Part shown: positions 26,094-34,751 of the stretch, piece after piece
How positions within the stretch are numbered: position 1 is the first letter of the stretch
Layout: each line of letters begins with the position of its first letter
From: Humibacillus sp. DSM 29435
GTDB taxonomy: Bacteria; Actinomycetota; Actinomycetes; Actinomycetales; Dermatophilaceae
DNA length: 64,000 nt
Direction: 5' to 3'
Assembly: GCF_001758225.1 (NCBI RefSeq)
Contig: NZ_MAST01000001.1
Span: forward strand, 186,001 to 250,000
Notes under the pieces: generated by a model
What the model was told of the DNA's origin: nothing
Database searches by the model: none
The model's input: the letters and a program-made list of their open reading frames with translations, nothing else
Program-made: the position numbers and the translations under genes

Positions 26094-27127
26094 GACGTCG
26101 CCTTGTCGTAGATGACTGCGATGGCGCCGACATCCTGTTTGAAGAGGCTGCTGTCGACCGTCTTCCAGCCCCCGAGGTCGGCGATCGTCCAGAGCTTGGT
26201 CGGCTGCGGGAACTTCGCGGAGAACTCGGCGGCAACGGTCGGGTCGACCGGGCGGAAGCCGGCGCCTGCGAGCAGTCGCTGCGCGGCCGGTGTGTACAGG
26301 TAGTCGTCGAACGCCTGGGTCGCGGCGAGGTTCCTGCTGCCCTTGAGAACGGCCGCCGGGTTCTCGATCTTGAACGTCGTGGGTGGCGTCACGTGTTCGA
26401 CCGGGTCGCCGCTCTTCTCGATGAACAGCGCCTCGTTCTCGTAGCTGAGGAGGGCGTCGCCGGAGCCCTGCAGGAACGCTTCGGTGGCCTCGCGTCCCGA
26501 CTTGGGCTGGATCTTGACGTGGTCGGTGACGAGCTGGCTGACGTAGGCGAGGCCGGCGGCCTGGTTGGCACCGCCGTTGCTCTTCGCGGCGTACGGGGCG
26601 AGCAGGTTCCACTTGGCCGAGCCTGACGAGAACGGGTTGGGCGTGACGACCTGCACTCCCGGTTTGAGCAGGTCGTCCCAGTCCTTGATGCCCTTGGGGT
26701 TGCCCTTGCGAACGACGATCGTGACGACCGATCCGAACGGGATGCCGCGGTACTTCCCGGCGTTCCAGTCAGGGGCCACGAGCCCGGCGTCGACGAGCCG
26801 GGTCACGTCAGGCTCGACAGACAGGTTGACGAAGTCGGCCGGCGCGCCGGCCTCGACCTTGCGGCTCTGGTCTCCGGAGGCCCCGTAGCTCTGCTGGAAC
26901 TGCACGCCGGCGCCGGCCGGTGTCTTCTGGAAGGCCGGGATGACCACGTCGAAGCCGGCCTTGGGCACGGCGTACGCGTAGAGGTTGACGGTGCTCGTCG
27001 TGTTCACGGCGGCGGCATTCGTAGCGGCGGGCTCCTTCACGACATCGCTCGCACCGCCGGCGCACGCTGACAGTCCGAGGCCGACCGCGACGGTGATGGT
27101 GGTGAGGGCAAGCAGGCGGCGGCCCAT
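26090..27127 (-). CDS. Sulfate-binding lipoprotein
   Basis: 345 aa. A signal peptide ends in LGLSAC, a lipobox, so it is tethered outside the membrane. 'VQFQQSYGASGDQSRKVEAG' and 'NPFSSGSAKWN' are sulfate-contact regions of the Sbp/CysP family. AGGAG lies before ATG 27127. It is the first gene of the sbp-cysT-cysW-cysA-rrf2 operon. A putative operator/promoter lies at 27171-27189. Confidence 0.92.
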   Translation of the reverse strand: MGRRLLALTTITVAVGLGLSACAGGASDVVKEPAATNAAAVNTTSTVNLYAYAVPKAGFDVVIPAFQKTPAGAGVQFQQSYGASGDQSRKVEAGAPADFVNLSVEPDVTRLVDAGLVAPDWNAGKYRGIPFGSVVTIVVRKGNPKGIKDWDDLLKPGVQVVTPNPFSSGSAKWNLLAPYAAKSNGGANQAAGLAYVSQLVTDHVKIQPKSGREATEAFLQGSGDALLSYENEALFIEKSGDPVEHVTPPTTFKIENPAAVLKGSRNLAATQAFDDYLYTPAAQRLLAGAGFRPVDPTVAAEFSAKFPQPTKLWTIADLGGWKTVDSSLFKQDVGAIAVIYDKATS

Positions 27128-27170
27128 CGGTGCTCCTGGGGTTCGTGGTTCATGACAGTGGTGGAAGTGC

Positions 27171-27189
27171 TCCTACAGGTTAAATAGGA
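27171..27189 (-). promoter_or_regulatory. Putative Rrf2 operator upstream of the sulfate operon
   Basis: TCCTACAGGTTAAATAGGA has perfect 5-bp arms (TCCTA/TAGGA) around 9 nt, within an AT-rich patch unlike its surroundings and 44 nt before the sbp ATG. It contains a TATTTA-like -10 on the minus strand. The link to the Rrf2 protein is inferred. Confidence 0.45.
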
Positions 27190-27294
27190 AATGGCCCTAC
27201 GTCAGGAAAACGCAAATTCCCAGGTCCGCGATCCCAGAGCGCGGTCACCGGCCCGGCACCGCACGAGCGCACAGGGCGGGAGGCCCTCAGCTCA

Positions 27295-29679
27295 CTAGCC
27301 CTCGACCCGGTGGCCCTCGACCCGGGGGCCGGCGTGGCGCAACGTCAGGTCGAGCAGGGCGATGGCGCCGGGTTTGCTCAGGGGTTCGTTGCCGTTGCCA
27401 CACTTCGGGCTCTGGATGCACGACGGGCAACCCGTGGCGCACTCGCAGGACAGGATCGCCGACCGGGTAGCGCCCAGCCAGGCCCTCGCTCGACGGAAGC
27501 CGCGCTCGGCGAACCCGGCCCCGCCGGGGTGTCCGTCGTAGATCAGGATTGTGGGCAGACCGGTGTCGGGGTGCAGCGCCGTCGACACCCCGCCGATGTC
27601 CCAGCGGTCGGCCGTGGCGAACAGGGGCAGCATGCCGATCGCCGCGTGCTCGGCTGCGTGCGCGGCCCCCGGGATGCCGCTCTCGTCGACTCCCGCGGCC
27701 GCCAGCTCGTCGACGGGCATCGTCCACCACATCGCCTTGGTCGACAGGGAGCGCACCGGCAGGTCGAGCGAGTGCTCGCCGAGCACTTCGCCACCCGGTA
27801 GACGCCGCAGGAACGAGACCACCTGGCCCTGAACCGTGACCGCACCGAACGAGCACCGCAGGGGGCCCCATTGCTCGTGCTCGAGCTCGCGCCCGATCTC
27901 GAACTCGCTGACCGACTGCGCGTGCGTGCTCCATCCCGGGTCACCGCGCACCGCGTGCGCGGCGTGCTCGTCGAGGTCGAGCTCAGTGACCACCCAGGCC
28001 TGCCCCTGATGAACGTGCACGGCACCGGTGTGCACCTGGGCGTGGGCTGACGCCTCGTCGACCGTGCCGACGACCCGGCCGGTGCGAGTCTCGATGATGC
28101 GAACGGGTTCGCCGGCGCCGCGCAGCGACAAGTGGTCGGACGGCCGGTCGTCGCGGGCCCAGAACCAGCCCCGCGGCCGCTGTTTGAGGATGCCGCGAGC
28201 CACCAGGGCGTCGAGCAGCGTGCGGGTCTGGGGCCCGAAGATCGCGAAGTCGTCTGTGGTGATGGGCAGCTCGGCAGCAGCGGCAGCGAGGTGAGGGGCC
28301 AGCACGTGGGGGTTGTCGGGGTCGAAGACGGTCGACTCGACGCGGCGACCGAAGATCGACTCCGGGTGATGCACCACAAAGGTGTCGAGCGGGTCGTCGG
28401 CAGCGACGAACACGGCCAGCGAGCGTTCGCCCGACCGTCCCGCGCGCCCGGCCTGCTGCCAGAGGGAGGCGAGCGTGCCGGGCCACCCGGCGAGCAGCAC
28501 GGCGTCGAGCCCGCTGACGTCGATGCCCAGCTCGAGCGCGTTCGTAGCCGCGAGGCCCACGATCTCTTTGCTGCGTAAGGACTTCTCGAGGGCGCGCCGC
28601 TCCTCAGGGAGGTAGCCGCCGCGGTAGGCGGCGACCCGCCCCTCGAGCGCGCCCGAGACGCGCTCCCTGGCGATCTTGGCCACCACCTCGACGCCCGCAC
28701 GCGATCGGGCGAAGGCGACCGTCTGAACGTCGTCGGAGACGCACATGGCCATCAGGCTGCCGACCTCCGTCAGGGTGCTGGTGCGCTTCGCGGCGCCGTT
28801 CTCGTCAGTTGACATCGGTGGTTCCCAGAGGGCGAACGTCATTGCGGCGCGGGGCGACCCGTCAGTAGTGACCGGGGTGACCGGCATCCCCAACAGTCGG
28901 GTGGCGTGGGCCTCGGGCTCGGCCACCGTCGCGCTTGCGAACACGAAGGTAGGGGCGGAGCGGTACCGGGCGGCCACCCTGCGCAGCCGGCGCAGCACCG
29001 CGGCCTGGTGCGACCCGAAGACGCCCTTGTAGACGTGGCACTCGTCGACGATGACGTAACGCAGCGCCCGCAGGAACGAGCTCCAGCGCTCGTGGCCGGG
29101 CAGCAGGGAGTGGTGCAGCAGGTCAGGGTTGGTGAACACGAAGTTCGCGTGGTCGCGGATCCAGCGCCGCTCGTCAGTCGGGGTGTCGCCGTCGTAGGTC
29201 GCCGCACGGATGCCGGGCAGTGCGAGCCCCGTGACCCGGTTCAGCTGGTCGGCGGCCAGCGCCTTGGTCGGAGCCAGGTAGAGCGCCGTCGCCCCTCGAC
29301 CGTTCGGAGCGTTGGCCCCAGCCATGAGGTCGGTGAGGGCAGGCAGCAGGTAGCCGAGGCTCTTGCCGGATGCCGTGCCCGTCGCGACGACGACGTGGCG
29401 CCCCTCGTGGGCGGCCTGCGCCACCTCGACCTGGTGTGACCAGGGCTGCTCGATCCCAGACCCGAGCAGGGCACCGAGCAGGTTCGGGTCAGTCCAGCCG
29501 GGCCAGTCTGCAGGCTGGGCCTCGCGCGCCGGAACCTCATGCACGTGGAGCAGGCGGGAGGGGTCATCGCCCACGAGGTGGGCGAGCAGACTGCCCGGAT
29601 CGAGGCGTCCGGACGTCGACGTCACCCCGGTGGGGGGAGCGTCTGGCGCCCAGAAAGCGGCCGTGCCGTGCCTGTCCAT
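27295..29679 (-). CDS. DEAH-type helicase of the helicase/secretion neighbourhood (MrfA/YprA-like, DUF1998)
   Basis: 794 aa. Motif I 'ATGTASGKSLGYLLP', II 'DECHVYKG', VI 'QQAGRAGRSGERS'. A C-terminal DUF1998-type zinc cluster reads C-E-C-ATGCPSC-IQSPKC. Relatives (Bacillus MrfA, Mycobacterium Rv3649) act in DNA repair. ATG 29679 is preferred: TACGGT sits 8 nt upstream. A TTG at 29688 would add three residues. It is divergent from bldG. In other actinobacteria it directly follows the tad genes; here 6.5 kb intervenes. Confidence 0.9.
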   Translation of the reverse strand: MDRHGTAAFWAPDAPPTGVTSTSGRLDPGSLLAHLVGDDPSRLLHVHEVPAREAQPADWPGWTDPNLLGALLGSGIEQPWSHQVEVAQAAHEGRHVVVATGTASGKSLGYLLPALTDLMAGANAPNGRGATALYLAPTKALAADQLNRVTGLALPGIRAATYDGDTPTDERRWIRDHANFVFTNPDLLHHSLLPGHERWSSFLRALRYVIVDECHVYKGVFGSHQAAVLRRLRRVAARYRSAPTFVFASATVAEPEAHATRLLGMPVTPVTTDGSPRAAMTFALWEPPMSTDENGAAKRTSTLTEVGSLMAMCVSDDVQTVAFARSRAGVEVVAKIARERVSGALEGRVAAYRGGYLPEERRALEKSLRSKEIVGLAATNALELGIDVSGLDAVLLAGWPGTLASLWQQAGRAGRSGERSLAVFVAADDPLDTFVVHHPESIFGRRVESTVFDPDNPHVLAPHLAAAAAELPITTDDFAIFGPQTRTLLDALVARGILKQRPRGWFWARDDRPSDHLSLRGAGEPVRIIETRTGRVVGTVDEASAHAQVHTGAVHVHQGQAWVVTELDLDEHAAHAVRGDPGWSTHAQSVSEFEIGRELEHEQWGPLRCSFGAVTVQGQVVSFLRRLPGGEVLGEHSLDLPVRSLSTKAMWWTMPVDELAAAGVDESGIPGAAHAAEHAAIGMLPLFATADRWDIGGVSTALHPDTGLPTILIYDGHPGGAGFAERGFRRARAWLGATRSAILSCECATGCPSCIQSPKCGNGNEPLSKPGAIALLDLTLRHAGPRVEGHRVEG

Positions 29680-29802
29680 GTAGAGCAACCGTAGGTGGTC
29701 TGGGTACAGTGATGGGCAGAGAGGGCATGTTACGCCGCTCCTGCTTGGTCACGGGGCTTTCGTGCCTGGGCAAAATGCCGGAACTGCGCCGAAGGGGCTC
29801 CT

Positions 29803-30171
29803 GTGGACCTGTCGATCACCCGTGCCGACCATGGTGCGCGCACCGTGGTGCACCTCGGCGGCGAGATCGACGTCTACACCGCCCCGCTCGTGCGGGAGAA
29901 GCTCGACGAGCAGATCACCGCTGGGCGCACCGACATCGTCGTCGACCTCACCGACGTGACGTTTCTCGACTCGACCGGCCTGGGGGTGCTCGTCGGCCGG
30001 CTCAAGCTGACCCGCACGATGGGTGGTTCGATGTGCATCGTCGGCACCGACGACCGGGTGCTCAAGGTCTTCGCGATCACCGGCCTCGACAAGGTGTTCG
30101 AGATGCATGACAACCTCGCTTCGGCCCTTGCCGCTGACTCCGACGAGGCTTCGGCCGATCAGCGCGCCTAG
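29803..30171 (+). CDS. bldG: Anti-sigma-factor antagonist (STAS domain), BldG-like
   Basis: 122 aa. 'VVHLGGEIDVYTAPLVREKL' and 'DLTDVTFLDSTGLGVLVGRL' match BldG of Streptomyces closely. The phosphorylatable Ser is in DSTGLG. It would bind an anti-sigma factor unless phosphorylated. AAGGGG lies before GTG 29803. A TACAGT at 29705 may be its promoter. The pairing with the DEAH helicase is also seen in Streptomyces. Confidence 0.92.
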   Translation: MDLSITRADHGARTVVHLGGEIDVYTAPLVREKLDEQITAGRTDIVVDLTDVTFLDSTGLGVLVGRLKLTRTMGGSMCIVGTDDRVLKVFAITGLDKVFEMHDNLASALAADSDEASADQRA

Positions 30172-31762
30172 CGCCCCCGGCGCCCCGAGCGCAGACCGCA
30201 GCGGCGCCACCCACGCCACCGACCGGGCCGAACGCACCACCCCGGTGGTCGTCGACCACCTCCTCACCGCTCTGCGCGTCGACCTCACGCTGGCCGGTTT
30301 CACGGTGGAGGGGGTGGCCGAGCGTCTCGGGCCGCTCGCGACGTCGGCACTGCACCGGGAGCAGCCGGTCGCGGCGCTCCTGGCCACCGCGGCGGCCACC
30401 GACCCCTGCGGGGTGCTGATCGCCTTGTTCACGCTCGGCGAGACCGTCACCCCGGCGGCCGTGGAGGCTGCCCTCCCCACTGTCGGGTTGGGCGGCGCCG
30501 TCAGGTTGCGGCTTGTGCAGGAGGCGTTCGAGGGAGTTCGGGCCCGGTGCGACCTGCGTCCCTACGGCGACGACGGCGGCACGAGCGTCCAAGGCGGAGC
30601 AGGCGGATCGGGGCACGACTGGTGGGTCGCCTCCGACCTGGGCGAGCTGCAGACCGGCACGACGCTGCGGCCCGACCACGTGCTCGGCATCGGGGGCGCA
30701 TCGACGACGCTGGCGTCGTGGACGGTTCGGCGCCCCGTCGAGCGAGCCCTCGACCTCGGAACCGGATGTGGCGTGCAAGCCCTGCACCTGTCGGCCCACG
30801 CCTCGAGCGTCGTGGCGACCGACGTCTCCGAGCGAGCCCGTGACTTCGCCGTGTTCAACGCGGCACTCAACGAGACCCAGCTCGCCGTCTATGTCGGTGA
30901 CATGCTCGAACCTGTTGCGGGGCAACGATTCTCGCTGGTGGTGAGCAACCCGCCTTTCGTCATCACTCCCCGCGTCGATGGTGTTCCTCACTACGAGTAT
31001 CGCGATGGTGGCCGCACGGGCGATGCGCTCGTGCGCTCGCTGGTGCGCGAGGTCGCCGCGGTGCTCGAACCAGGTGGTGTGGCGCAGCTCCTCGGCAACT
31101 GGGAGGTGCCCCGCGGGCGCACCTGGCGCGAGGTCTGGGGGGAGTGGCTCGACGGGGTGGGTCTCGACGCCTGGGTCGTGCAGCGCGACACCCAGGATCC
31201 CGTGGAGTACGCCGAGCTGTGGTCGCGCGACGGGGGCGTGCTTCCCGGCACCCGGCAGCAGCGCCACCTCGTCACCGCGTGGCTGCGTGACTTCGCGGGG
31301 CGAGACATCGAGTCCATCGGCTTCGGGGTGGTCACCCTGCAGCGGCCCCTGACCCCGCGGACGCCCTGGCGCGACCTCTGCGAGGTGACGGGCCCGGTGG
31401 TGCCGGCCATGGGGCCGGTGATCGACGCGGGGCTGCGGGCGCGCACTTGGCTGGCCGAGCACGACGACGCGGAGGTGCTGGCCGTCGCCTGGTCGTGCGC
31501 AGCCGATGTCACGGAGGAGCGCTACGGCCGGCCCGGGGCCGATGACCCGAACGTCATCCTCTTCCGGCAGGGCGGTGGTCTACGGCGGGAGATGCGCGCC
31601 GACACCGTGCTGGCTGCCTATCTCGGTGTGGCCGACGGGGAGCTGACCGCGCGGGTCGCGCTCGAGGCTATTGCCGATCTGGTCGGAGCCGACGCCGCCG
31701 CGGTGCGGGCCGAGGTGACGCCAAGCCTGCGCGAGCTCATCGCCGACGGGTTGCTCCTCTGA
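30107..31762 (+). CDS. N5-glutamine-type methyltransferase with C-terminal winged-helix-like region
   Basis: Up to 551 aa. SAM motif I 'ALDLGTGCGVQALHL' and the NPPF motif 'LVVSNPPFVITPR' mark a PrmC-like/small-subunit methyltransferase fold in the centre. The N-terminal 'LTLAGFTVEGVAERLG' and the C-terminal 'ALEAIADLVGADAAAV' are helical. Start is uncertain. ATG 30107 overlaps bldG by 65 nt, and GTG 30245 would begin closer to the first conserved helix. It belongs to the bldG-topA neighbourhood of actinobacteria. Confidence 0.82.
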   Translation: MTTSLRPLPLTPTRLRPISAPSAPGAPSADRSGATHATDRAERTTPVVVDHLLTALRVDLTLAGFTVEGVAERLGPLATSALHREQPVAALLATAAATDPCGVLIALFTLGETVTPAAVEAALPTVGLGGAVRLRLVQEAFEGVRARCDLRPYGDDGGTSVQGGAGGSGHDWWVASDLGELQTGTTLRPDHVLGIGGASTTLASWTVRRPVERALDLGTGCGVQALHLSAHASSVVATDVSERARDFAVFNAALNETQLAVYVGDMLEPVAGQRFSLVVSNPPFVITPRVDGVPHYEYRDGGRTGDALVRSLVREVAAVLEPGGVAQLLGNWEVPRGRTWREVWGEWLDGVGLDAWVVQRDTQDPVEYAELWSRDGGVLPGTRQQRHLVTAWLRDFAGRDIESIGFGVVTLQRPLTPRTPWRDLCEVTGPVVPAMGPVIDAGLRARTWLAEHDDAEVLAVAWSCAADVTEERYGRPGADDPNVILFRQGGGLRREMRADTVLAAYLGVADGELTARVALEAIADLVGADAAAVRAEVTPSLRELIADGLLL

Positions 31763-31861
31763 CGCTGCGGGCAAGAGCGTCGACGGCGACGGCCCCCATC
31801 TTCCCAGCATTCGTTCAGCGAAAGTTCAGCCAAACTCACTGATGCCATTGGGAACCGGGCG

Positions 31862-32158
31862 CGATCCTTTGACACGTGCGGCGATCCGGGCAGCGCGGCC
31901 AGGGGTGCCTATCAGGTGGAGGTCTCCACCGACGGAGCGACGTGGAAGCCGGCGGCATCCGGCACCATCGACGCCACCAACTGCAGGCGCTACAACGCCG
32001 TGCCGGCCAGTGGTGACACCCAGGGCACCCGCTACGTCAGGTTCACCATCCTCGGCAACCAGGTGCCTGACTTGGCGACGAGATGCCCCGCAGGCTCCTT
32101 CGACGGGTGCAGCTACACCGACATGACCGAGCCGGAGGTGTTCGGCGCGGCCGGGTGA
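31862..32158 (+). pseudogene. Remnant of a discoidin/F5-8 type C-like domain
   Basis: One open frame reads RSFDTCGDPGSAARGAYQ, then 'VEVSTDGATWKPAASG' and 'TRYVRFTILGNQ', the C-terminal half of a carbohydrate-binding discoidin domain, then stops. There is no start codon with a ribosome site, no signal peptide and no catalytic domain, so it looks like the tail of a lost secreted protein. The rest of the 31763-32224 gap has no gene I can support. Confidence 0.6.
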
Positions 32159-32224
32159 GGGCTGGGCTTCACGCGTGGCGGGCGGGCCCCTCCCGATCGC
32201 CGCGCGGTTCTCACCCCAAAGCAC

Positions 32225-32253
32225 TTGTGAGTGAGCGCTCACTCAGTCATGAT
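32225..32253 (+). promoter_or_regulatory. tetR promoter with embedded operator
   Basis: TTGTGA (32225-32230) and CATGAT (32248-32253) are spaced 17 bp. The spacer is almost filled by the perfect 18-bp palindrome TGAGTGAGCGCTCACTCA (32228-32245). A repressor there would block polymerase directly. The RNA would start near the tetR GTG. Confidence 0.75.
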
Positions 32254-32260
32254 GGTCGGC

Positions 32261-32977
32261 GTGACCCAACGACTGGCGAGCCCCGCTCCTCGGCAGAGGC
32301 GGGCGGCGCCCATGCACCCCGACGACCGGCGTGACGCGCTGATCGAGGTGTTCGTCGAGCTGGCCCACCGCAACGGGCGCGCCCCGACCACGAGCGAGAT
32401 CGCGGTCGAGGCGGGAGTGGCGGAGGGCACGATCTTTCGGGTCTTCGCCACGAAGGAGGCGCTGGAGAACGAGGCGGTGCAGGCTGCGTTCTGCCCCGCG
32501 CCGGTTCGCCGCCGCATCGCAGCGATCGACCCCGACGGCTCGTTGCGCGACCGGCTCGTCGACTTCACCCGCATTCTGGCGGCCCGGTTCACTGAGGTGT
32601 TCGGGCTGATGGCGGCCCTGGGGCTCAGTCAGCCGCCCAACCGTGGACCGCACCAGGCCTGTTACGAGCTGGGGCGGCACCTGCGTGGCCACGAGGACGA
32701 GGACGAGCACGAGCACCAGCCCCTGCTCGCGGCCGTCCACGAGCTGCTGCTGCGCGACGAGGAGGATCTCGTCGTGCCGGCGTCTCAGGTCGTGCACCGC
32801 ATCCGGCTGCTCACCTTCTCGGGCACCCACCCCGGAATCTCCGACGGGGAGGTGCTCACGGCCGAGGAGATCGTCGACACCGTGCTCTTCGGGGTCGTGC
32901 GGCGCGACGAGCGGCCCGGCCTCCGTGATCGCTGTTGCGAGCCCGCCCAAAAGCTGCTTGACCCTGACCCCACGTGA
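32261..32977 (+). CDS. TetR-family repressor of the adjacent ABC exporter
   Basis: 238 aa. HTH: 'TTSEIAVEAGVAEGTIFRVF' with 'ATKEALENEAV'. An acid/His-rich stretch (HEDEDEHEHQ) lies mid-protein. GTG 32261 is chosen because the promoter -10 ends 7 nt before it; in-frame ATGs at 32249/32252 would overlap the -10 box. It probably binds the palindrome at 32228-32245 and represses itself plus the two exporter genes 43 nt downstream. Confidence 0.87.
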   Translation: MTQRLASPAPRQRRAAPMHPDDRRDALIEVFVELAHRNGRAPTTSEIAVEAGVAEGTIFRVFATKEALENEAVQAAFCPAPVRRRIAAIDPDGSLRDRLVDFTRILAARFTEVFGLMAALGLSQPPNRGPHQACYELGRHLRGHEDEDEHEHQPLLAAVHELLLRDEEDLVVPASQVVHRIRLLTFSGTHPGISDGEVLTAEEIVDTVLFGVVRRDERPGLRDRCCEPAQKLLDPDPT

Positions 32978-33020
32978 GTCCGTACCGTCTGCTGGCGAAG
33001 AACCGAACGAAAGGCCCACC

Positions 33021-34751
33021 ATGCTGATCAGACTGCTCCGCAGTCACCTGCACCCCTATCGGGGCGAGATCGGGCTCATCCTGCTGGCCCAGTTCGTCGC
33101 CACGATGGCGTCTCTCTTTCTGCCCAGCCTCAACGGTCAGATCATCGACCAAGGCGTCACCAAGGGCGACACCGGCTACATCGTCAGCCACGGCGGCATC
33201 ATGCTGGCCGTCAGCCTGGTGCAGATCGTCGCGGCCATCGCTGCGACCTACCTCGCCGCCAAGGTCGCGATGGGGATGGGCCGCGACGTGCGGGCCAACC
33301 TGTTCGGCACCGTCGTCGACTTCTCGGCCCAGGAGGTCAGCAAGTTCGGGGCGCCCACGCTGATCTCGCGCAACACCAACGACGTGACCCAGGTGCAGAT
33401 GGTCGTGTTCATGGCCTTCTCGCTGCTCGTCACCACGCCCATCCTCATGGTCGGCGGCATCATCATGGCGCTGCGCGAGGACGTCGGGCTGGCCTGGCTC
33501 GTGGCGGTGGCCGTGCCCCTGCTCGGGTTGTGCGTCAGCCTCGTCATCTGGCGGATGGTGCCGTGGTTCGGGCGCATGCAGACCTCGCTCGACGGGGTGA
33601 ACCGGGTGATGCGCGAGCAGATCACCGGCATCCGGGTGGTGCGGGCGTTCGTGCGAGAAGACCACGAGGAGCAGCGCTTCGCGGGAGCCAACGCCGACCT
33701 GACCCAGGCCGGGCTCAAGGTGGGCCGCCTGATGGCGCTCGTCTTCCCGATCGTCATGTTCATCTTCAACGTCTCGACCGTGGCCGTCATGTGGTTCGGT
33801 GGCCACCGCATCGCCTCGGGCGATATGCAGATCGGTGAGCTGACCGCCTTCCTGTCCTACCTCGTGCTGATCCTGATGGGCGTCATGATGGCCACCTTCA
33901 TGGCCACGATGATCCCGCGGGCCTCGGTCTCGGCCACCCGTATCCAGGACGTGCTCGAGACGACCTCCACGGTCGTCGAGTCGGCCACCCCGCGGCGCGT
34001 GGCGGCGGGAGCGGTGGGCCTCGAGCTGGTGGGTGTCGACTTCCACTACCCAGGGGCCGAGGTCGCGGTGCTGCACGACGTCAGCTTCACGGCCGAGCCC
34101 GGCCGAACGACGGCCGTCATCGGTTCGACCGGCAGCGGCAAGACCACCCTCATCGGGCTCATTCCCCGGCTCTTCGACGTCTCGGAGGGCCAGGTGCTGG
34201 TCGGCGGTGTCGACGTGCGCGAGCTCGGGCTCGACGAGCTGTGGAGCCACATCGGCCTCGTGCCGCAGAAGCCCTATCTCTTCAGCGGCACGGTCGCCTC
34301 GAACCTGCACTACGGCAACCCCGACGCGAGCGACGAGCAGCTCTGGGAGGCCCTCGACATCGCCCAGGCGAGCGACTTCGTGCGGGCGATGGGCGGCTTG
34401 GACGCACCCATCTCCCAGGGCGGCACCAACGTCTCGGGCGGCCAGCGCCAGCGCCTGGCCATCGCTCGAGCCGTCGCGAAGCGCCCCGACATCTACCTCT
34501 TCGACGACTCGTTCTCGGCGCTCGACCTCTCGACCGACGCGAGGCTGAGGCGAGCACTACGACCGGCGACCCGAGAGGCCGCGGTCGTCATCGTGGCCCA
34601 ACGGGTCTCGACCATCGTCGACGCCGACCGCATCATCGTGCTCGACGACGGCCGCATCGTCGGCCAGGGAACCCATGACCAGCTGCTCGACACCTGTCAG
34701 ACCTACCAGGAGATCGTCGAGAGCCAACGCAGCGCGGAGGTGGCAGCCTGA
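33021..34751 (+). CDS. ABC exporter half-transporter, degenerate-site partner
   Basis: 576 aa: six membrane helices and one NBD. Walker A 'GSTGSGKTTLIG', signature 'VSGGQRQRLAIARA', Walker B 'IYLFDDSFSALD'. The catalytic Glu after Walker B is Asp, as in the weak-site subunit of heterodimeric exporters such as TM287/288. AAAGG precedes ATG 33021. It overlaps the second half-transporter. Likely a drug or lipid exporter; substrate unknown. Confidence 0.92.
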   Translation: MLIRLLRSHLHPYRGEIGLILLAQFVATMASLFLPSLNGQIIDQGVTKGDTGYIVSHGGIMLAVSLVQIVAAIAATYLAAKVAMGMGRDVRANLFGTVVDFSAQEVSKFGAPTLISRNTNDVTQVQMVVFMAFSLLVTTPILMVGGIIMALREDVGLAWLVAVAVPLLGLCVSLVIWRMVPWFGRMQTSLDGVNRVMREQITGIRVVRAFVREDHEEQRFAGANADLTQAGLKVGRLMALVFPIVMFIFNVSTVAVMWFGGHRIASGDMQIGELTAFLSYLVLILMGVMMATFMATMIPRASVSATRIQDVLETTSTVVESATPRRVAAGAVGLELVGVDFHYPGAEVAVLHDVSFTAEPGRTTAVIGSTGSGKTTLIGLIPRLFDVSEGQVLVGGVDVRELGLDELWSHIGLVPQKPYLFSGTVASNLHYGNPDASDEQLWEALDIAQASDFVRAMGGLDAPISQGGTNVSGGQRQRLAIARAVAKRPDIYLFDDSFSALDLSTDARLRRALRPATREAAVVIVAQRVSTIVDADRIIVLDDGRIVGQGTHDQLLDTCQTYQEIVESQRSAEVAA

